A stretch of 64,000 nucleotides of DNA from Sphingorhabdus lacus (GTDB taxonomy: Bacteria; Pseudomonadota; Alphaproteobacteria; Sphingomonadales; Sphingomonadaceae): assembly GCF_009768975.1 (NCBI RefSeq), contig NZ_CP035733.1, positions 2,772,001 to 2,836,000 on the forward strand, written 5' to 3'. The notes below the pieces were generated by a model that searched no databases, was not told where the DNA came from, and saw only the letters and a list, made by a program, of their open reading frames with translations. A program made the position numbers and the translations under genes. How positions within the stretch are numbered: position 1 is the stretch's first letter; each line of letters starts with the position of its first letter. Shown here piece after piece: positions 17,558 through 28,466 of the stretch.

Positions 17558-19390
17558 TCATGCGATCGCCGCGAACTCGCGCACCACATCCAGAAACGCG
17601 TCGCCATAGGCATCCAGCTTGCGTGCGCCGACTCCGTTGACCAGCGCCATGTCCGACCGGTTGCGCGGTTTCAGCATCGCCATATCGCGCAACGTGCTAT
17701 CGTGGAATATGACATAGGGCGGCACACCCGCCTCTTCAGCCAGTTCCCGCCGCTTTGCGCGCAGCGCGTCGAACAGCGGATCGCCGAGCGGGTTGCCGCC
17801 ACCGCGTTCACGCCGCTTACGTCCGGTTGGCACAAGCGCAATCTCGACCTTTTTTTCGCCGCGCATGATCTGGCGTGCATCACCCGCCAGCTTGAGCCCG
17901 CCATGTTCATTGGCAACAAGGCTACCCCGCGCCTGCAACGCCCGCGCCAACGGCTTGAGCGACGTTGCTTCCTGGTCATCGACGATGCCGAACACAGACA
18001 ATTGGTCATGCGCGAATTTCAGAACCCGCTCATCACTTTTGCCGGTCAGCACCTTTTCCAAATGGCCGACGCCAAACAATTGCCCTGTACGAAAGACAGC
18101 AGATAGCAGCTTTTGCGCCAGCTCCGTCGCGTCTTTGACAGCGGGAGCCTCCAGACAATTGTCACAATTGCCGCAGGTCTCCGGCGGATCTTCGCCAAAA
18201 TGCCGCAGCAAGATCGCGCGTCGGCAGCCATGGGTTTCGACGAGGCGCGACAGGGCATCGATACGCACCCGCTCCGCATCGCGCCGCTCTTCGGGTAGCT
18301 CTGCCAGGCGTTCGCGCGCGCGCGTAAAATCGCCTGCAGACCACAGCATATGCGCAACCGCCGGGTCGCCATCACGCCCGGCACGTCCGCTTTCCTGATA
18401 ATAGGATTCGATCGATTTCGGCAGCCCTGCATGAACGACAAAGCGGACGTCGGGCTTGTCGATGCCCATGCCGAACGCAACCGTGGCGACCATGATCATA
18501 TCTTCGGACGCGACGAAATCGGCCTGCGCTTTTGCCCGCACGCGCGGCTCCATTCCTGCATGGTAGAAGCGCGCGGTTCGTCCGGTCGCTGCGATCTGCG
18601 CTGCAATCTTTTCTGTCCGGTCCCGCGTTTGCGCATAGACAATGCCCGCACCATTCAGGGAGCGCACAAGCGACGCGACCCCGCCCTTGCCCCCGCCGTT
18701 CATGGCATAGCGGATATTGGGCCGGTCAAAGCCGGAGACGATGATCCCGTCGGGCGCAATGCCAAGCTGTTCGGCAATGTCTTCACGCGTATGGGCATCG
18801 GCTGTCGCGGTCAGGGCGAGGCGGGGAACATTCGGAAAATCATCCATCAACGGCCGCAAGAGCCGGTAGTCGGGACGGAAATCATGCCCCCATTCGGACA
18901 CGCAATGCGCTTCATCAATCGCGAAAAGCGCGATTTTGCTTTCACGGAGCAGCCCCCGGAATTCGAAGCTGTTCGCCCGTTCCGGCGCGACATATAAAAG
19001 GTCGAGCCGCCCGTGCCGGAAGCGGTCCATCGTTTCGGCGCGATTATCGTCCGCCGAAGTCAGCGTCGCTGCCCTTATACCAACCGCATCGGCCGCCCGC
19101 ATCTGGTCATGCATAAGGGCGATGAGCGGGGAAATAACGATGGTTGTGCCGTCCATGATCACCGCCGGCAATTGATAGCAGAGCGACTTGCCTGCACCCG
19201 TCGGCATCACGGCCAGACTGTTCCGACCGTCAAGCACGCGGGCGACGACGTCTTCCTGAACCCCGCGAAAGGCGGGAAAGCCGAACACTCGGTGCAATAT
19301 ATCGGCAGCTTTGATCGGTGCAGGGGCGGTGGCCATCGCGCTAGGCTCTAACCCCGATATCTCGCCCAGGATAGACCGTGCTTCGACCAT
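17558..19390 (-). CDS. recQ: ATP-dependent DNA helicase RecQ
   Basis: 610 residues from ATG 19390, preceded by GGAG six nt upstream; ATG 19336 is an alternative. Walker A is MPTGAGKSLC, motif II is FAIDEAHCVSEWGHDFRP, and the zinc-binding subdomain is CGNCDNC. The C-terminal HRDC-like domain carries KPRNRSDMALVNGVGARK. It unwinds DNA in recombination repair. It is a 3'-5' helicase by family. The gene lies 46 bp before the DUF442 gene and 123 bp after the ABC exporter stop. Confidence 0.96.
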   Translation of the reverse strand: MVEARSILGEISGLEPSAMATAPAPIKAADILHRVFGFPAFRGVQEDVVARVLDGRNSLAVMPTGAGKSLCYQLPAVIMDGTTIVISPLIALMHDQMRAADAVGIRAATLTSADDNRAETMDRFRHGRLDLLYVAPERANSFEFRGLLRESKIALFAIDEAHCVSEWGHDFRPDYRLLRPLMDDFPNVPRLALTATADAHTREDIAEQLGIAPDGIIVSGFDRPNIRYAMNGGGKGGVASLVRSLNGAGIVYAQTRDRTEKIAAQIAATGRTARFYHAGMEPRVRAKAQADFVASEDMIMVATVAFGMGIDKPDVRFVVHAGLPKSIESYYQESGRAGRDGDPAVAHMLWSAGDFTRARERLAELPEERRDAERVRIDALSRLVETHGCRRAILLRHFGEDPPETCGNCDNCLEAPAVKDATELAQKLLSAVFRTGQLFGVGHLEKVLTGKSDERVLKFAHDQLSVFGIVDDQEATSLKPLARALQARGSLVANEHGGLKLAGDARQIMRGEKKVEIALVPTGRKRRERGGGNPLGDPLFDALRAKRRELAEEAGVPPYVIFHDSTLRDMAMLKPRNRSDMALVNGVGARKLDAYGDAFLDVVREFAAIA

Positions 19391-19513
19391 AGGCGACTCC
19401 GCTGTGGATAGTTGGGTCGCGGTAGAAGAAATAATGGGCGAACTGCTTTTGTAAATGATTGAGTGCGTGATTGGGTTTTCTGACCATCGGTCGATAAAGG
19501 CGCGTTGAGAGGT

Positions 19514-21334
19514 CTAGCTGGCTGTAACCGCTTCCTCTTCGACCTCATTCTGCTGCCGTGCCCACATCTCGGCATAGAGCCCACCCTTGGCCAACAGCTC
19601 GAAATGGGTGCCTTGTTCGGCAACTTGCCCCGCTTCCAGAACAAGTATGCGGTCTGCATCCACAATTGTAGAAAGCCTGTGTGCGATGATGATCGTGGTG
19701 CGGCGTACCGATATACGGTCGAGCGTCGACTGGATTTCTGCCTCGGTCCGGCTGTCCAGGGCGCTGGTTGCTTCGTCGAGGATCAGGATCGGCGGATTTT
19801 TGAGGAGTGTTCGGGCGATAGCCACACGCTGCTTTTCGCCCCCGGACAATTTTAGCCCACGCTCGCCAACCTTGGCCTCGTAACCTTCGGGCAGGGAGTT
19901 GATAAAGCTGTGGATCGCGGCACCGCGGGCGGCCTCCTCGATGGCCGGTTGATCGGCTCCTTCGCGGCCATAACCGATATTATAGCCTATAGTGTCGTTG
20001 AACAGCACAGTGTCCTGCGGCACAATTCCGATTTGGGAACGCAACGAGCTTTGCGTAATCTGCCGGATGTCCTGACCATCAATCGTGATCCGTCCACCGG
20101 TGACGTCGTAAAAGCGATAGATCAGCCGCGCGATCGTCGATTTTCCCGCGCCCGATGGTCCAACAACGGCAAGCCGGCCACCCGGCGGAATTTCGAAGCT
20201 CACACCTTTCAGGATCGGGCGATTTGCCTCATAGCCGAATTGCACATTTTCAAAGGCGAGTGCGCCGCCCCTGATGACCAGCGATGGAGCACCCGGGGCA
20301 TCGACTATTTCCGGCGCTGTATCGATCAGATCAAACATCGCCGCCATATCGGTCAGGCCCTGGCGGATGGTGCGATACACCATTCCGAGCATATCCAGCG
20401 GCCGGAAAAGTTGCGCGAGCAGCGTGTTGACCGTCACAACATGACCAGTTGTAAACTGCCCCTGTGACCAGCCCCAAACGACATAGCCCATGGCACCTGC
20501 CATCATCAGATTTGTAATCAGCGATTGGCCGATATTCAGGATAGCCAGCGAATTTTCCGATTTTACCGCCGCATCGGCCCATTGGCTGACAACCTGGTTG
20601 TAGCGGGCGGCCTCACGCTTTTCAGCGTTGAAATATTTGACGGTTTCATAGTTCAATAGGCTGTCAACTGATTTGGCGACCGTCTGGGTATCCAGTTCAT
20701 TCATCTCCTCGCGCAATTTGTTGCGCCAGTTCGTGATGACCGCGGTAAAACTGATATAGGCGACCACCATCACCCATGTCGCCGCGACAAGGCCCCAGCC
20801 AAATTCAATCTGGAAATAAGCGGACACAAGAATCAACTCGAGCAGCGTCGGAGCAATATTGAACAACAGGAAATAGAGCATGATATCGATGCTCTTGGTA
20901 CCGCGCTCAATGACTTTGGTGACGGCTCCTGTCCGCCGGTTCATATGGAACCGCATCGACAGATTATGCAAATGGCCAAAGACATTTTCGGCAAGTCGGC
21001 GCGTGGCGTCCTGCCCGACGCGTTCGAAAACGACATTGCGTAAATTGTCGAATAATACGCCGCTAAAACGCGCCCCTGCATAGGCCGCGACCAGAGCAAT
21101 GGCGATGGCAACGCCATCTTCCATGCCCGGAACCATGCGGTCGACCGCAGCGCCATAAAGCCACGCCATGCTCAGCTGCACAAGCTTGGAAAGAACGACT
21201 AGAAGAAGAGCGCCGACGATGCGTACACGCAGCCCGAATTGGTCCTTTGGCCATAAATAGGGCAGGAACCGCCGCATGACGGCGAAATCGGGTTTGGTAT
21301 CGGTCGGAGTTTCTAAAGGCGGCACCCGCGCCAT
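19514..21334 (-). CDS. ABC exporter, fused permease and ATPase (Atm1/HMT1-like)
   Basis: 606 residues. Six membrane helices span about 30-330, with the Atm1-type segment RRTGAVTKVIERGTKSIDIMLYF on the coupling region. The nucleotide-binding domain has Walker A VGPSGAGKST, signature LKLSGGEKQR, Walker B ILILDEATSALD and the H-loop IIIAHRLST. Atm1-like transporters of alphaproteobacteria export glutathione-linked or persulfide species and aid metal tolerance. It ends the pyrE-lepB gene string and is separated from the next upstream gene by 40 bp. Confidence 0.93.
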   Translation of the reverse strand: MARVPPLETPTDTKPDFAVMRRFLPYLWPKDQFGLRVRIVGALLLVVLSKLVQLSMAWLYGAAVDRMVPGMEDGVAIAIALVAAYAGARFSGVLFDNLRNVVFERVGQDATRRLAENVFGHLHNLSMRFHMNRRTGAVTKVIERGTKSIDIMLYFLLFNIAPTLLELILVSAYFQIEFGWGLVAATWVMVVAYISFTAVITNWRNKLREEMNELDTQTVAKSVDSLLNYETVKYFNAEKREAARYNQVVSQWADAAVKSENSLAILNIGQSLITNLMMAGAMGYVVWGWSQGQFTTGHVVTVNTLLAQLFRPLDMLGMVYRTIRQGLTDMAAMFDLIDTAPEIVDAPGAPSLVIRGGALAFENVQFGYEANRPILKGVSFEIPPGGRLAVVGPSGAGKSTIARLIYRFYDVTGGRITIDGQDIRQITQSSLRSQIGIVPQDTVLFNDTIGYNIGYGREGADQPAIEEAARGAAIHSFINSLPEGYEAKVGERGLKLSGGEKQRVAIARTLLKNPPILILDEATSALDSRTEAEIQSTLDRISVRRTTIIIAHRLSTIVDADRILVLEAGQVAEQGTHFELLAKGGLYAEMWARQQNEVEEEAVTAS

Positions 21335-21374
21335 ATAGGCAGGCGGCGGCCAATAACAAAGGGTCTTTGGTGCC

Positions 21375-21644
21375 TTAGCCCCTGCCCGTCAGCAACAGCC
21401 AGGTCGCGATCACATTCATGCCCGTATAGGCGGCGTAAAAAAGGGTGATTAGTACGGATCCCTCGTTCGCCAGCCATAACGCCCCGATCAGCAACGCCAG
21501 TTCAATGGCATAGCTGCCATAGGGACCGATATGCTTGCCAAAATAGCGCTTGGTATCCTCGACAAAGGGATGTCCCGATTCCACCACAGCCTTGTGCATC
21601 GCAAAATTTGCGACGCCCAAGAGAAAACCGATGATCAGCAACAT
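21375..21644 (-). CDS. Small membrane protein, function unknown
   Basis: 89 residues from ATG 21644, which follows the AI-2E transporter stop; a longer frame would overlap that gene. About three hydrophobic segments are visible (1-18, 46-63, 66-86) with a short KRYFGKHIGPYGSYA loop between the first two. No family recognised. Its place between the AI-2E transporter and ABC exporter genes suggests shared transcription. Confidence 0.7.
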   Translation of the reverse strand: MLLIIGFLLGVANFAMHKAVVESGHPFVEDTKRYFGKHIGPYGSYAIELALLIGALWLANEGSVLITLFYAAYTGMNVIATWLLLTGRG

Positions 21645-21654
21645 GGGTACGGCT

Positions 21655-22779
21655 TCACGGCCCTTGGCGGATAGCCCGCGCCTCGTTCCGTTCCGATTGC
21701 CGTTCGAGCGCAACCTTAATCATCGCGATGATAGGATCGGCAAGTGCGAGTCCCAACACGCCGAATAAGGCACCGAACAATATCTGGGCTCCCAATACCA
21801 GCGCCGGCGCAAGATCGACCGCACGCTTGGCGACCATCGGGACAATCAGATATCCATCCACCATCTGCACCACGAAATAGACGAAAATGGCATAAAGGCC
21901 GACATCAACCCCTGCGGAAAAGCCGACGAGTATGATGAGGGCGCCCGATACGATGGCACCGATATTCGGAAGAAACGCCAGCAAGCCGGTAAGTATGCCC
22001 AGCAACGCGGCCATAGGCACGCCGCCGAGGCTTAACAGGATCCACGTGCCGAAACCTTCGACCGCCATGCCGAGCAAGCGTCCGGCCATCAGCCGGCGCA
22101 GCACACGCCCGATCTTCTCGGCAGTCCCATAGAAATGCTCGCGTTCGGCAAGTGGCAACATCCACGCTACACCGCGTTCGTACATCCGAGGCTCCGCAGC
22201 AATAAAGATGGCGAGCACCAGCATCATGGCCATGTTGGTCAGCGTACCGACAACCGAAGATACGGCGGCCGTCACGCGCCCGACCGAGTTCAAAATCTGC
22301 GTGCCGAAACCTTTGACATCGTCGGCCGAGATGTTGAAGCCTGCCGCTGCAATCTGGTTGCCGATGGTCTCGATTTGCTTTTCGACAATCGCCTGGAGAC
22401 TGGCCGCTTGCGATGCCAGTTCGGACCCCGTGAAAACAAAGGTCCAGTAAATGAAGCCGAATACGGCGAGCACGACGATTGTCAGGCGAAAACCGCGCGG
22501 AATAGGCAGAACCCGGCCTAACAGCCGCGCGCCGCCATCAAACATGGCGGCCAAAACAAGCCCGCCGATAATCAGCAATATGGGCTGTGCCAGCCAGATC
22601 AGCGCGACAACCAAAGTTGCCATGCCGATCCACACGGCTGCCTTCTTCAACTCGCTGCGGACGAGCGGATCATATAGTTCGGTTGGCCCGACCTCTTCGC
22701 GAAAGGTGTCGGTGGCTGGTGCTTCCGCCTTGCGCGGCGCGCGGGCTTTGCGCGGCTTTGCGGCGACAGCGTCATTCAT
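21655..22779 (-). CDS. AI-2E family transporter (PerM/UPF0118)
   Basis: 374 residues with an N-terminal Lys/Arg/Ala-rich cytoplasmic tail (about 1-45) and eight predicted helices. Family features are PIPRGFRLTIVVLAVFG, the periplasmic amphipathic region about 115-170, and the closing FLPNIGAIVSG and DGYLIVPMV segments. Members export small molecules or act as Na+/H+ antiporters; substrate here unknown. It overlaps the end of lepB by 8 bp. Confidence 0.88.
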   Translation of the reverse strand: MNDAVAAKPRKARAPRKAEAPATDTFREEVGPTELYDPLVRSELKKAAVWIGMATLVVALIWLAQPILLIIGGLVLAAMFDGGARLLGRVLPIPRGFRLTIVVLAVFGFIYWTFVFTGSELASQAASLQAIVEKQIETIGNQIAAAGFNISADDVKGFGTQILNSVGRVTAAVSSVVGTLTNMAMMLVLAIFIAAEPRMYERGVAWMLPLAEREHFYGTAEKIGRVLRRLMAGRLLGMAVEGFGTWILLSLGGVPMAALLGILTGLLAFLPNIGAIVSGALIILVGFSAGVDVGLYAIFVYFVVQMVDGYLIVPMVAKRAVDLAPALVLGAQILFGALFGVLGLALADPIIAMIKVALERQSERNEARAIRQGP

Positions 22780-23716
22780 TCGGTTTTGCCTTTTGCGGAC
22801 GCAGGCTGGTTCCGGCGCGATCGCCCCGAAGTGAACTCACCCATGTCGCGGGATTGAGTGTGGTGCTACCATCGACCGAGAAGGTGATGATTTCAGCCCG
22901 GCCACCCAGACGGTCCCAGGAAACAGGGCCGCCTAAACCCCCCAGTTCAGAGGCGACGCGGCTGTCCGAGCTGTTGTCACGGTTGTCACCCATCAGGAAT
23001 ACATGACCCGCCGGAACCTTAACCGGCCCCATATTGTCCGTATCGCGGCGGCGGGCATCGATCGTGTCATACTGGACACCATTGGGCAGCGTTTCGCGAA
23101 TGATCGGCAGATGACATGTCATTTTGCCATCGGCTTCACGGGTCAGTCTGCCGGGAAAATCATAATCATTGCAGGGGCTGTTGGCGTCCACCGGTAATAT
23201 CAGATTGGGCTGGGTGTCCTGTTTGACGGGCTTTCCATTCAGAAAAATTTGCCCCTCACGCAGCTCGACCACATCGCCCGGCAGGCCGATGACCCGCTTG
23301 ATCCAGTCCTGATATTTGCCCTTGGGGGTGAGGATGACGATATCACCGCGTTCAGGCAACTTGCCCCAAACCCGTGTGTTGCTCTCAGGGAGGGGAACGG
23401 CAAGCGCCTCGACCTCTTCACGCAGCACAAGCCAGCGAAATATAGCAACGGGGTTGGGAATAGTCGGGGAAACATGGCTCCAGCCATAGGGATATTTCGA
23501 CACGAACAGGCGATCGCCCACAAGCAATGTCGGCATCATCGAAATCGACGGAATGTAAAAAGGCTTGGCGATGAAGCTGTGGAAAGCGAGTACCGCGATA
23601 AGAAGCCAGAACATACCCTTGATTTCGGCCCAAAGCGATGCCGCCCAGCTCCGCTTCTCTGGTGTCGAAGCGGGTGGAGTGGCGGGATTGCTGTTTTCGG
23701 TTGTCAAACTGCTCAT
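22772..23716 (-). CDS. lepB: Signal peptidase I
   Basis: 314 residues from ATG 23716, which overlaps the acpS stop (ATGA). After a hydrophobic helix (about 33-50) comes the serine box [13 protein letters not shown], the Lys-containing box [11 protein letters not shown], and the late box [11 protein letters not shown]. The enzyme cleaves signal peptides on the periplasmic face of the inner membrane. It is the fourth gene of pyrE-pdxJ-acpS-lepB, a typical alphaproteobacterial order. Confidence 0.96.
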   Translation of the reverse strand: MSSLTTENSNPATPPASTPEKRSWAASLWAEIKGMFWLLIAVLAFHSFIAKPFYIPSISMMPTLLVGDRLFVSKYPYGWSHVSPTIPNPVAIFRWLVLREEVEALAVPLPESNTRVWGKLPERGDIVILTPKGKYQDWIKRVIGLPGDVVELREGQIFLNGKPVKQDTQPNLILPVDANSPCNDYDFPGRLTREADGKMTCHLPIIRETLPNGVQYDTIDARRRDTDNMGPVKVPAGHVFLMGDNRDNSSDSRVASELGGLGGPVSWDRLGGRAEIITFSVDGSTTLNPATWVSSLRGDRAGTSLRPQKAKPNE

Positions 23717-24123
23717 ACCTTTTGTGCTGGAAGCGCCTCTATGATTACAAATGCCTGCGCCCATGGATGGTCATCGGTGAGCGTCAGATGAATATGCGCT
23801 TCATAGCCGCTTGGAATCATTGCGTCGAGCCGCGCTTTTGCTCCACCCGAAAGCGCCAAAGTTGGTGCGCCCGATGGTGCATTGACAACGCCGATGTCTT
23901 TCATGAACACGCCGCGTTTGAACCCTGTGCCCACGGCTTTGGAAAAAGCCTCTTTGGCCGCGAAGCGCTTGGCGTAGGTGCCGGGCTTGGTGAACGGACG
24001 CTTTGCCGCCTTGGCGCGTTCGACGTCGGTAAAGACCCGTTTTTCAAATCGTTCACCGAACCGCTCAAGCGAATTGGCGATACGCTCAATATTGCACAGA
24101 TCGGATCCCAGGCCGATTATCAA
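23713..24123 (-). CDS. acpS: Holo-[acyl-carrier-protein] synthase
   Basis: 136 residues from a TTG start that overlaps the pdxJ stop (TTGA at 24120-24123). [14 protein letters not shown] holds the metal-binding Asp, and [16 protein letters not shown] has the catalytic Lys/Glu motif. It transfers phosphopantetheine from CoA to apo-ACP. The rare TTG start and overlap suggest tight coupling with pdxJ. Confidence 0.95.
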   Translation of the reverse strand: MIIGLGSDLCNIERIANSLERFGERFEKRVFTDVERAKAAKRPFTKPGTYAKRFAAKEAFSKAVGTGFKRGVFMKDIGVVNAPSGAPTLALSGGAKARLDAMIPSGYEAHIHLTLTDDHPWAQAFVIIEALPAQKV

Positions 24124-24860
24124 CGTGCCATATCCATCAGCATACGCATTTTGCGGACACTTTCTTCAAGACCGATAAAGATGGCTTCACCGATCAGATA
24201 ATGACCAATGTTGAGTTCGGCGATCTGCGGGATCGCGGCGATGGGCTGGACATTGTCGAAGGTCAAACCATGACCTGCATGGGATTCGATGCCATTTTTT
24301 GCCGCAAGCGCGGCCGCATCTGCAATCCGGCGCAGTTCGGCCTCGGCCCCTTCGCGATCGCCATCGAGCAGCAGATGGGCATATTTACCTGTGTGGAATT
24401 CGACAACGGGGGCTTTGAGCTGGATCGCAGCATCAATTTGCCGGGTGTCGGGTTCGATGAACAGGCTGACGCGGATGTTGGCTTCGCGTAACCGGGTCAC
24501 CATCGGCGCCAGCTGATTATGCAGACCGGCCGCATCCAGCCCGCCTTCTGTTGTGCGCTCCTCGCGCTTTTCGGGCACGATGCACGCGGCGTGCGGCCTG
24601 TGGCGCAAGGCAATGGCGAGCATTTCTTCGGTTGCGGCCATTTCGAGGTTCAGCGGCAGGCTCGTCGCCGCCATGATCCGTTCAATATCGGCATCGCGAA
24701 TATGACGTCGGTCCTCGCGTAAATGCGCTGTGATACCGTCGCCGCCAACATGAGCGATAATTTCGGCCGCGCGGACGGGGTCAGGATGGTCGCCTCCCCG
24801 CGCGTTGCGGATGGTGGCGACATGGTCGATATTGACCCCGAGGCGCAGCGGGGCCGTCAC
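24120..24860 (-). CDS. pdxJ: Pyridoxine 5'-phosphate synthase
   Basis: 246 residues from a GTG start overlapping the pyrE stop (GTGA). [19 protein letters not shown] is the family N-terminus, with [19 protein letters not shown] residues and [11 protein letters not shown] providing phosphate and catalytic groups. PdxJ condenses 1-deoxyxylulose 5-phosphate and amino-phosphoacetone in vitamin B6 synthesis. Confidence 0.96.
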   Translation of the reverse strand: MTAPLRLGVNIDHVATIRNARGGDHPDPVRAAEIIAHVGGDGITAHLREDRRHIRDADIERIMAATSLPLNLEMAATEEMLAIALRHRPHAACIVPEKREERTTEGGLDAAGLHNQLAPMVTRLREANIRVSLFIEPDTRQIDAAIQLKAPVVEFHTGKYAHLLLDGDREGAEAELRRIADAAALAAKNGIESHAGHGLTFDNVQPIAAIPQIAELNIGHYLIGEAIFIGLEESVRKMRMLMDMAR

Positions 24861-25441
24861 GCTGCCATCCGGCTGCCGGGCTTTACGGCCGGGATGCTGG
24901 CGAGATCGGAAGGCACCTCATCTGCGGCGTATGTCGGAAAATTCAGCTGGATCAGGGGATAGAAGGGCACGCCCAGATCGGCTGTCCCTGCGGAACGGTC
25001 CACCACTGCACCTGCGGCGATTACTTCGCCCCCGGCCTCTTCAATGGCCTTGATCGCTTCGCGAGACGAGAGGCCGGTGGTGACGACATCTTCCATCATC
25101 AATATCTTCGCCCCGGGAGCAATCGAAAAGCCCCGGCGCAGCCCGAATACACCGTCAGGGCGTTCAACGAACATCGCGTCAACGCCCAATGCGCGGCCCA
25201 TTTCATGGCCTATGATAATCCCGCCCATGGCAGGTGAGATCACTGCCTGAATTTCGCTGCGGACTTCGCGTGGCATTTTCTGCGTGATCGCAAGCGCTAT
25301 GCGTGCGGCACGATCTGGATTCATCAGCAACCGCGCACATTGCAGATAATGCGCACTGTGGCGCCCTGAGGAGAGGAGAAAATGCCCCTCCAGAAGGGCT
25401 TCGGCATTACGAAATTCGGACAGGATTTCATCTTCGGTCAT
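24857..25441 (-). CDS. pyrE: Orotate phosphoribosyltransferase
   Basis: 194 residues. The PRPP-binding motif is [16 protein letters not shown] and the N-terminal [16 protein letters not shown] is typical of the PyrE form next to pdxJ in alphaproteobacteria. It makes OMP in pyrimidine synthesis. First gene of the minus-strand string; its promoter shares the 229-bp region with coxB. Confidence 0.95.
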   Translation of the reverse strand: MTEDEILSEFRNAEALLEGHFLLSSGRHSAHYLQCARLLMNPDRAARIALAITQKMPREVRSEIQAVISPAMGGIIIGHEMGRALGVDAMFVERPDGVFGLRRGFSIAPGAKILMMEDVVTTGLSSREAIKAIEEAGGEVIAAGAVVDRSAGTADLGVPFYPLIQLNFPTYAADEVPSDLASIPAVKPGSRMAA

Positions 25442-25561
25442 GGAAATGGGAACGTCCCTTTTGAGTGATTGCCAATTTATGCAAGTCTGGCGTGTTTGAT
25501 TGCATCGGCAAATAGGTGGAAAAGCTAAGCAAATAAATGCTAAAAATCTTTAATCGACCGC

Positions 25562-25590
25562 TTGAGGCTTCGGAAAAGCGCGCCTATAGG
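25562..25590 (+). promoter_or_regulatory. Candidate promoter of the cytochrome oxidase operon
   Basis: TTGAGG (25562-25567) and TATAGG (25585-25590) are spaced by 17 bp, about 80 bp upstream of the coxB start. The match to a sigma-70 consensus is moderate and the site lies in the only non-coding gap before the operon. No operator is evident. Confidence 0.3.
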
Positions 25591-25670
25591 TCGCGCGAGT
25601 CCGGCAGACTGAGGTTTGGTCGGAACTGCGCAATGTTCCTGCGCCGCACCAAGAATACGGGGCCAAGTTG

Positions 25671-26768
25671 ATGAATATGTTGAAGAAAATCCTGATTGTC
25701 CTTGCTGCAATGACGATGCCGTCATTGGCCATGGCGCAAACGGCGAATCCCGCCCCTGCGCCTGTGACCAAGGAAATTGCCGCACCCGTTGTGGCAACGC
25801 CTGCTGCTGCAGTACCCGAAACCGCAGCACCTGCTGCGTCTGCCGAGGCTGCTGCTCCAAAATCCATGGACGGTTCTTTGCCGGGCTACACCCCGATGAA
25901 ACCGACCGAAGGTATTGGCATGCCAAAACCTAAAGAAATCGATTTTCAGGAACAGTTCAGCGAAAATGGCCAATATGCCAAATGGATCAACAACAGCATC
26001 TTGCTGCCGATCATCACCGTCATCTCGCTCTTTGTATTGGGGCTTTTGCTCTGGGTAATCATCCGGTTCAACCGCCGTGCCAACCCGGTACCGTCGAAAA
26101 CGACGCATAACACGTTCATTGAAATCGTGTGGACACTCGTCCCCGTTTTGATTCTGTTGGGAATTGCCTATCCATCACTTGATCTCCTGGCAAAGCAGTT
26201 CAAGCCTGCGCCGGCAGATGCCGTTACCATCAAGGTGACCGGTTATCAGTGGTATTGGGGCTATTCCTATCCGGATCATGGTGGGTTCGAAGTCGTATCC
26301 AATATGCTGAAGGAAAAAGGCGACGTCGCGCCTGGCGAGCGTTTCCGCACTGAAAATGACGGTCCGGGCCAGTTGGCTGTAGATAATCGTATGGTAGTTC
26401 CTGCCGGCGTACCGCTTCGTATTCAGACAACTGCGGCTGATGTTATTCACGCCTTTGCGGTGCCATCGCTTTGGTTCAAACTGGACGCGGTCCCCGGTCG
26501 CCTGAACGAAAAGTCACTCACAATTACAAAGCCAGGTGTTTATTTCGGGCAATGTTCGGAGCTTTGCGGCGCGCGTCATGGTTTCATGCCGATCGCTGTG
26601 GAGGCTCTGCCTCCTGAAAAATTCGCAGCATGGGTAAAGGCACAAGGCGGGCAAATGCCCGGTGAAGCCGCGGCAGCTGCCGCGTCACCTGCACCTGCTG
26701 CCGCAGCAACACCCGCTGCCGCTGCAACCACTCCAAGCGCTGCGCCTGCCGCAGCCGTAACCAAGTAA
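25671..26768 (+). CDS. coxB: Cytochrome c oxidase subunit II
   Basis: 365 residues from ATG 25671. A signal peptide (about 1-21, ending SLAMA) is followed by an Ala/Pro-rich linker, two membrane helices (about 110-190) and a cupredoxin domain. The CuA ligands are seen in HAFAVPS and in YFGQCSELCGARHGFMPI. The C-terminal about 40 residues are an Ala/Pro tail, low complexity at DNA level. It accepts electrons from cytochrome c in the aa3 oxidase. First gene of the cox operon. Confidence 0.96.
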   Translation: MNMLKKILIVLAAMTMPSLAMAQTANPAPAPVTKEIAAPVVATPAAAVPETAAPAASAEAAAPKSMDGSLPGYTPMKPTEGIGMPKPKEIDFQEQFSENGQYAKWINNSILLPIITVISLFVLGLLLWVIIRFNRRANPVPSKTTHNTFIEIVWTLVPVLILLGIAYPSLDLLAKQFKPAPADAVTIKVTGYQWYWGYSYPDHGGFEVVSNMLKEKGDVAPGERFRTENDGPGQLAVDNRMVVPAGVPLRIQTTAADVIHAFAVPSLWFKLDAVPGRLNEKSLTITKPGVYFGQCSELCGARHGFMPIAVEALPPEKFAAWVKAQGGQMPGEAAAAAASPAPAAAATPAAAATTPSAAPAAAVTK

Positions 26769-26780
26769 AAGGCCAGACTG

Positions 26781-28448
26781 ATGACAACCATTGCTGCTAC
26801 GGGCGCCGACCTTCACGCACATGACCATCATGATGCGGATCATAAGCCGGGCTTTTTCGCCCGCTGGTTCATGTCCACAAACCATAAGGATATTGGAACG
26901 CTTTACCTGATTTTCGCGATTTTTGCCGGTATTGTCGGCGGCGCGATTTCGGGTCTGATGCGCATGGAGCTGGCTGAGCCGGGTATCCAATATCTGCAAA
27001 GCTGGGCATCAATGATGGCCGGCAAAGACGCCTCGATGGATGAGGCCTATCATATGTGGAACGTGTTGATTACCGCGCACGGCCTGATCATGGTGTTCTT
27101 CATGGTTATGCCCGCGATTATCGGCGGTTTCGGTAACTGGTTCGTACCCTTGATGATTGGTGCGCCGGACATGGCGTTCCCGCGTATGAACAACATCAGC
27201 TTCTGGCTGACCGTTGTGGCATTCATCATGCTCCTGGGTTCGAGCTTCGTGCCGGGTGGTACAGGTCTCGGGGCCGGAACAGGCTGGACGGTATATGCAC
27301 CGCTTTCGACGTCGGGCTCGGTTGGCCCGGCTGTCGATATGGCGATTTTCTCGCTCCACCTTGCAGGTGCTGCATCTATTCTGGGTGCAATCAACTTTAT
27401 CACGACGATCTTCAACATGCGTGCGCCGGGCATGACCCTGCACAAAATGCCGCTGTTCGTATGGTCTGTGCTGGTAACGGCGTTCCTGTTGTTGCTTGCT
27501 CTGCCTGTGCTCGCAGCAGCCATCACCATGTTGCTCGTCGACCGTAACTTTGGCGGTGCATTCTTCGATGCATCGGCAGGTGGCGATCCAGTGCTTTATC
27601 AGCATCTCTTCTGGTTCTTCGGTCATCCCGAAGTGTACATCATGATTTTGCCGGGCTTCGGCATCATCAGCCAGATCGTTGCAACCTTCAGCCGCAAGCC
27701 GGTCTTCGGTTATCTCGGCATGGCCTACGCAATGGTCGCCATCGGCGTTGTCGGCTTCGTTGTTTGGGCGCACCACATGTTCACCACGGGCATGAGCGTC
27801 GATATGAAGATGTACTTCACCGCAGCAACCATGGTCATTGCCGTTCCAACCGGGATCAAGATCTTCAGCTGGATCGCAACGATGTGGGGCGGTTCGGTTA
27901 GCTTCAAGACCCCGATGGTCTGGGCCATGGGCTTCATCTTTATGTTCACCGTTGGTGGCGTGACCGGTGTTGTGCTCGCAAATGGTGGCTTGGACGATAA
28001 CCTGCATGATACTTATTATGTTGTCGCACACTTCCATTATGTGCTCTCGCTGGGTGCGGTGTTCTCTTTGTTTGCCGGTTTCTACTACTGGTTTGGCAAG
28101 ATGTCCGGCCGCCACCTCAACGAGTTTTTGGGTCACCTGCACTTCTGGGTGTTCTTCATCGGCGTGAACGTCCTGTTCTTCCCGATGCACTTCCTCGGAA
28201 ACTCCGGCATGCCGCGTCGTTACCCTGACTATCCGGAAGCTTTTGCTTACTGGAATGGCGTCGCGTCGACAGGCTATGCCATCATGGCTGTCGGTGTGCT
28301 GATCTTCTTCATCAACGTCTTCTGGTCTTTGGCCGCCGGACGTCGTGCGGAAGAAAATTATTGGGGTGAAGGTGCGACCACGCTCGAATGGACGCTTTCG
28401 AGCCCGCCGCCTTATCACCAGTTCGAAACACTTCCGGTCATCAAGTAA
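26781..28448 (+). CDS. ctaD: Cytochrome c oxidase subunit I
   Basis: 555 residues with 12 helices. The start follows coxB by 12 bp. Heme and CuB ligands are visible: the heme a His near [29 protein letters not shown] with the cross-linked His/Tyr, WAHHMFTTG, and [11 protein letters not shown]. The D-channel entry region [20 protein letters not shown] is present. It is the catalytic subunit of the aa3-type terminal oxidase. A long antisense frame lies across it but shows no protein character. Confidence 0.98.
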   Translation: MTTIAATGADLHAHDHHDADHKPGFFARWFMSTNHKDIGTLYLIFAIFAGIVGGAISGLMRMELAEPGIQYLQSWASMMAGKDASMDEAYHMWNVLITAHGLIMVFFMVMPAIIGGFGNWFVPLMIGAPDMAFPRMNNISFWLTVVAFIMLLGSSFVPGGTGLGAGTGWTVYAPLSTSGSVGPAVDMAIFSLHLAGAASILGAINFITTIFNMRAPGMTLHKMPLFVWSVLVTAFLLLLALPVLAAAITMLLVDRNFGGAFFDASAGGDPVLYQHLFWFFGHPEVYIMILPGFGIISQIVATFSRKPVFGYLGMAYAMVAIGVVGFVVWAHHMFTTGMSVDMKMYFTAATMVIAVPTGIKIFSWIATMWGGSVSFKTPMVWAMGFIFMFTVGGVTGVVLANGGLDDNLHDTYYVVAHFHYVLSLGAVFSLFAGFYYWFGKMSGRHLNEFLGHLHFWVFFIGVNVLFFPMHFLGNSGMPRRYPDYPEAFAYWNGVASTGYAIMAVGVLIFFINVFWSLAAGRRAEENYWGEGATTLEWTLSSPPPYHQFETLPVIK

Positions 28449-28466
28449 CCGGAATGCATCCTCCAC

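Noticed and set aside
26650-26767. Ala/Pro-rich repeat tract at the end of coxB as a mobile or phase-variable repeat
   Set aside because: The codons vary, so it is low-complexity protein sequence and not a DNA tandem repeat.
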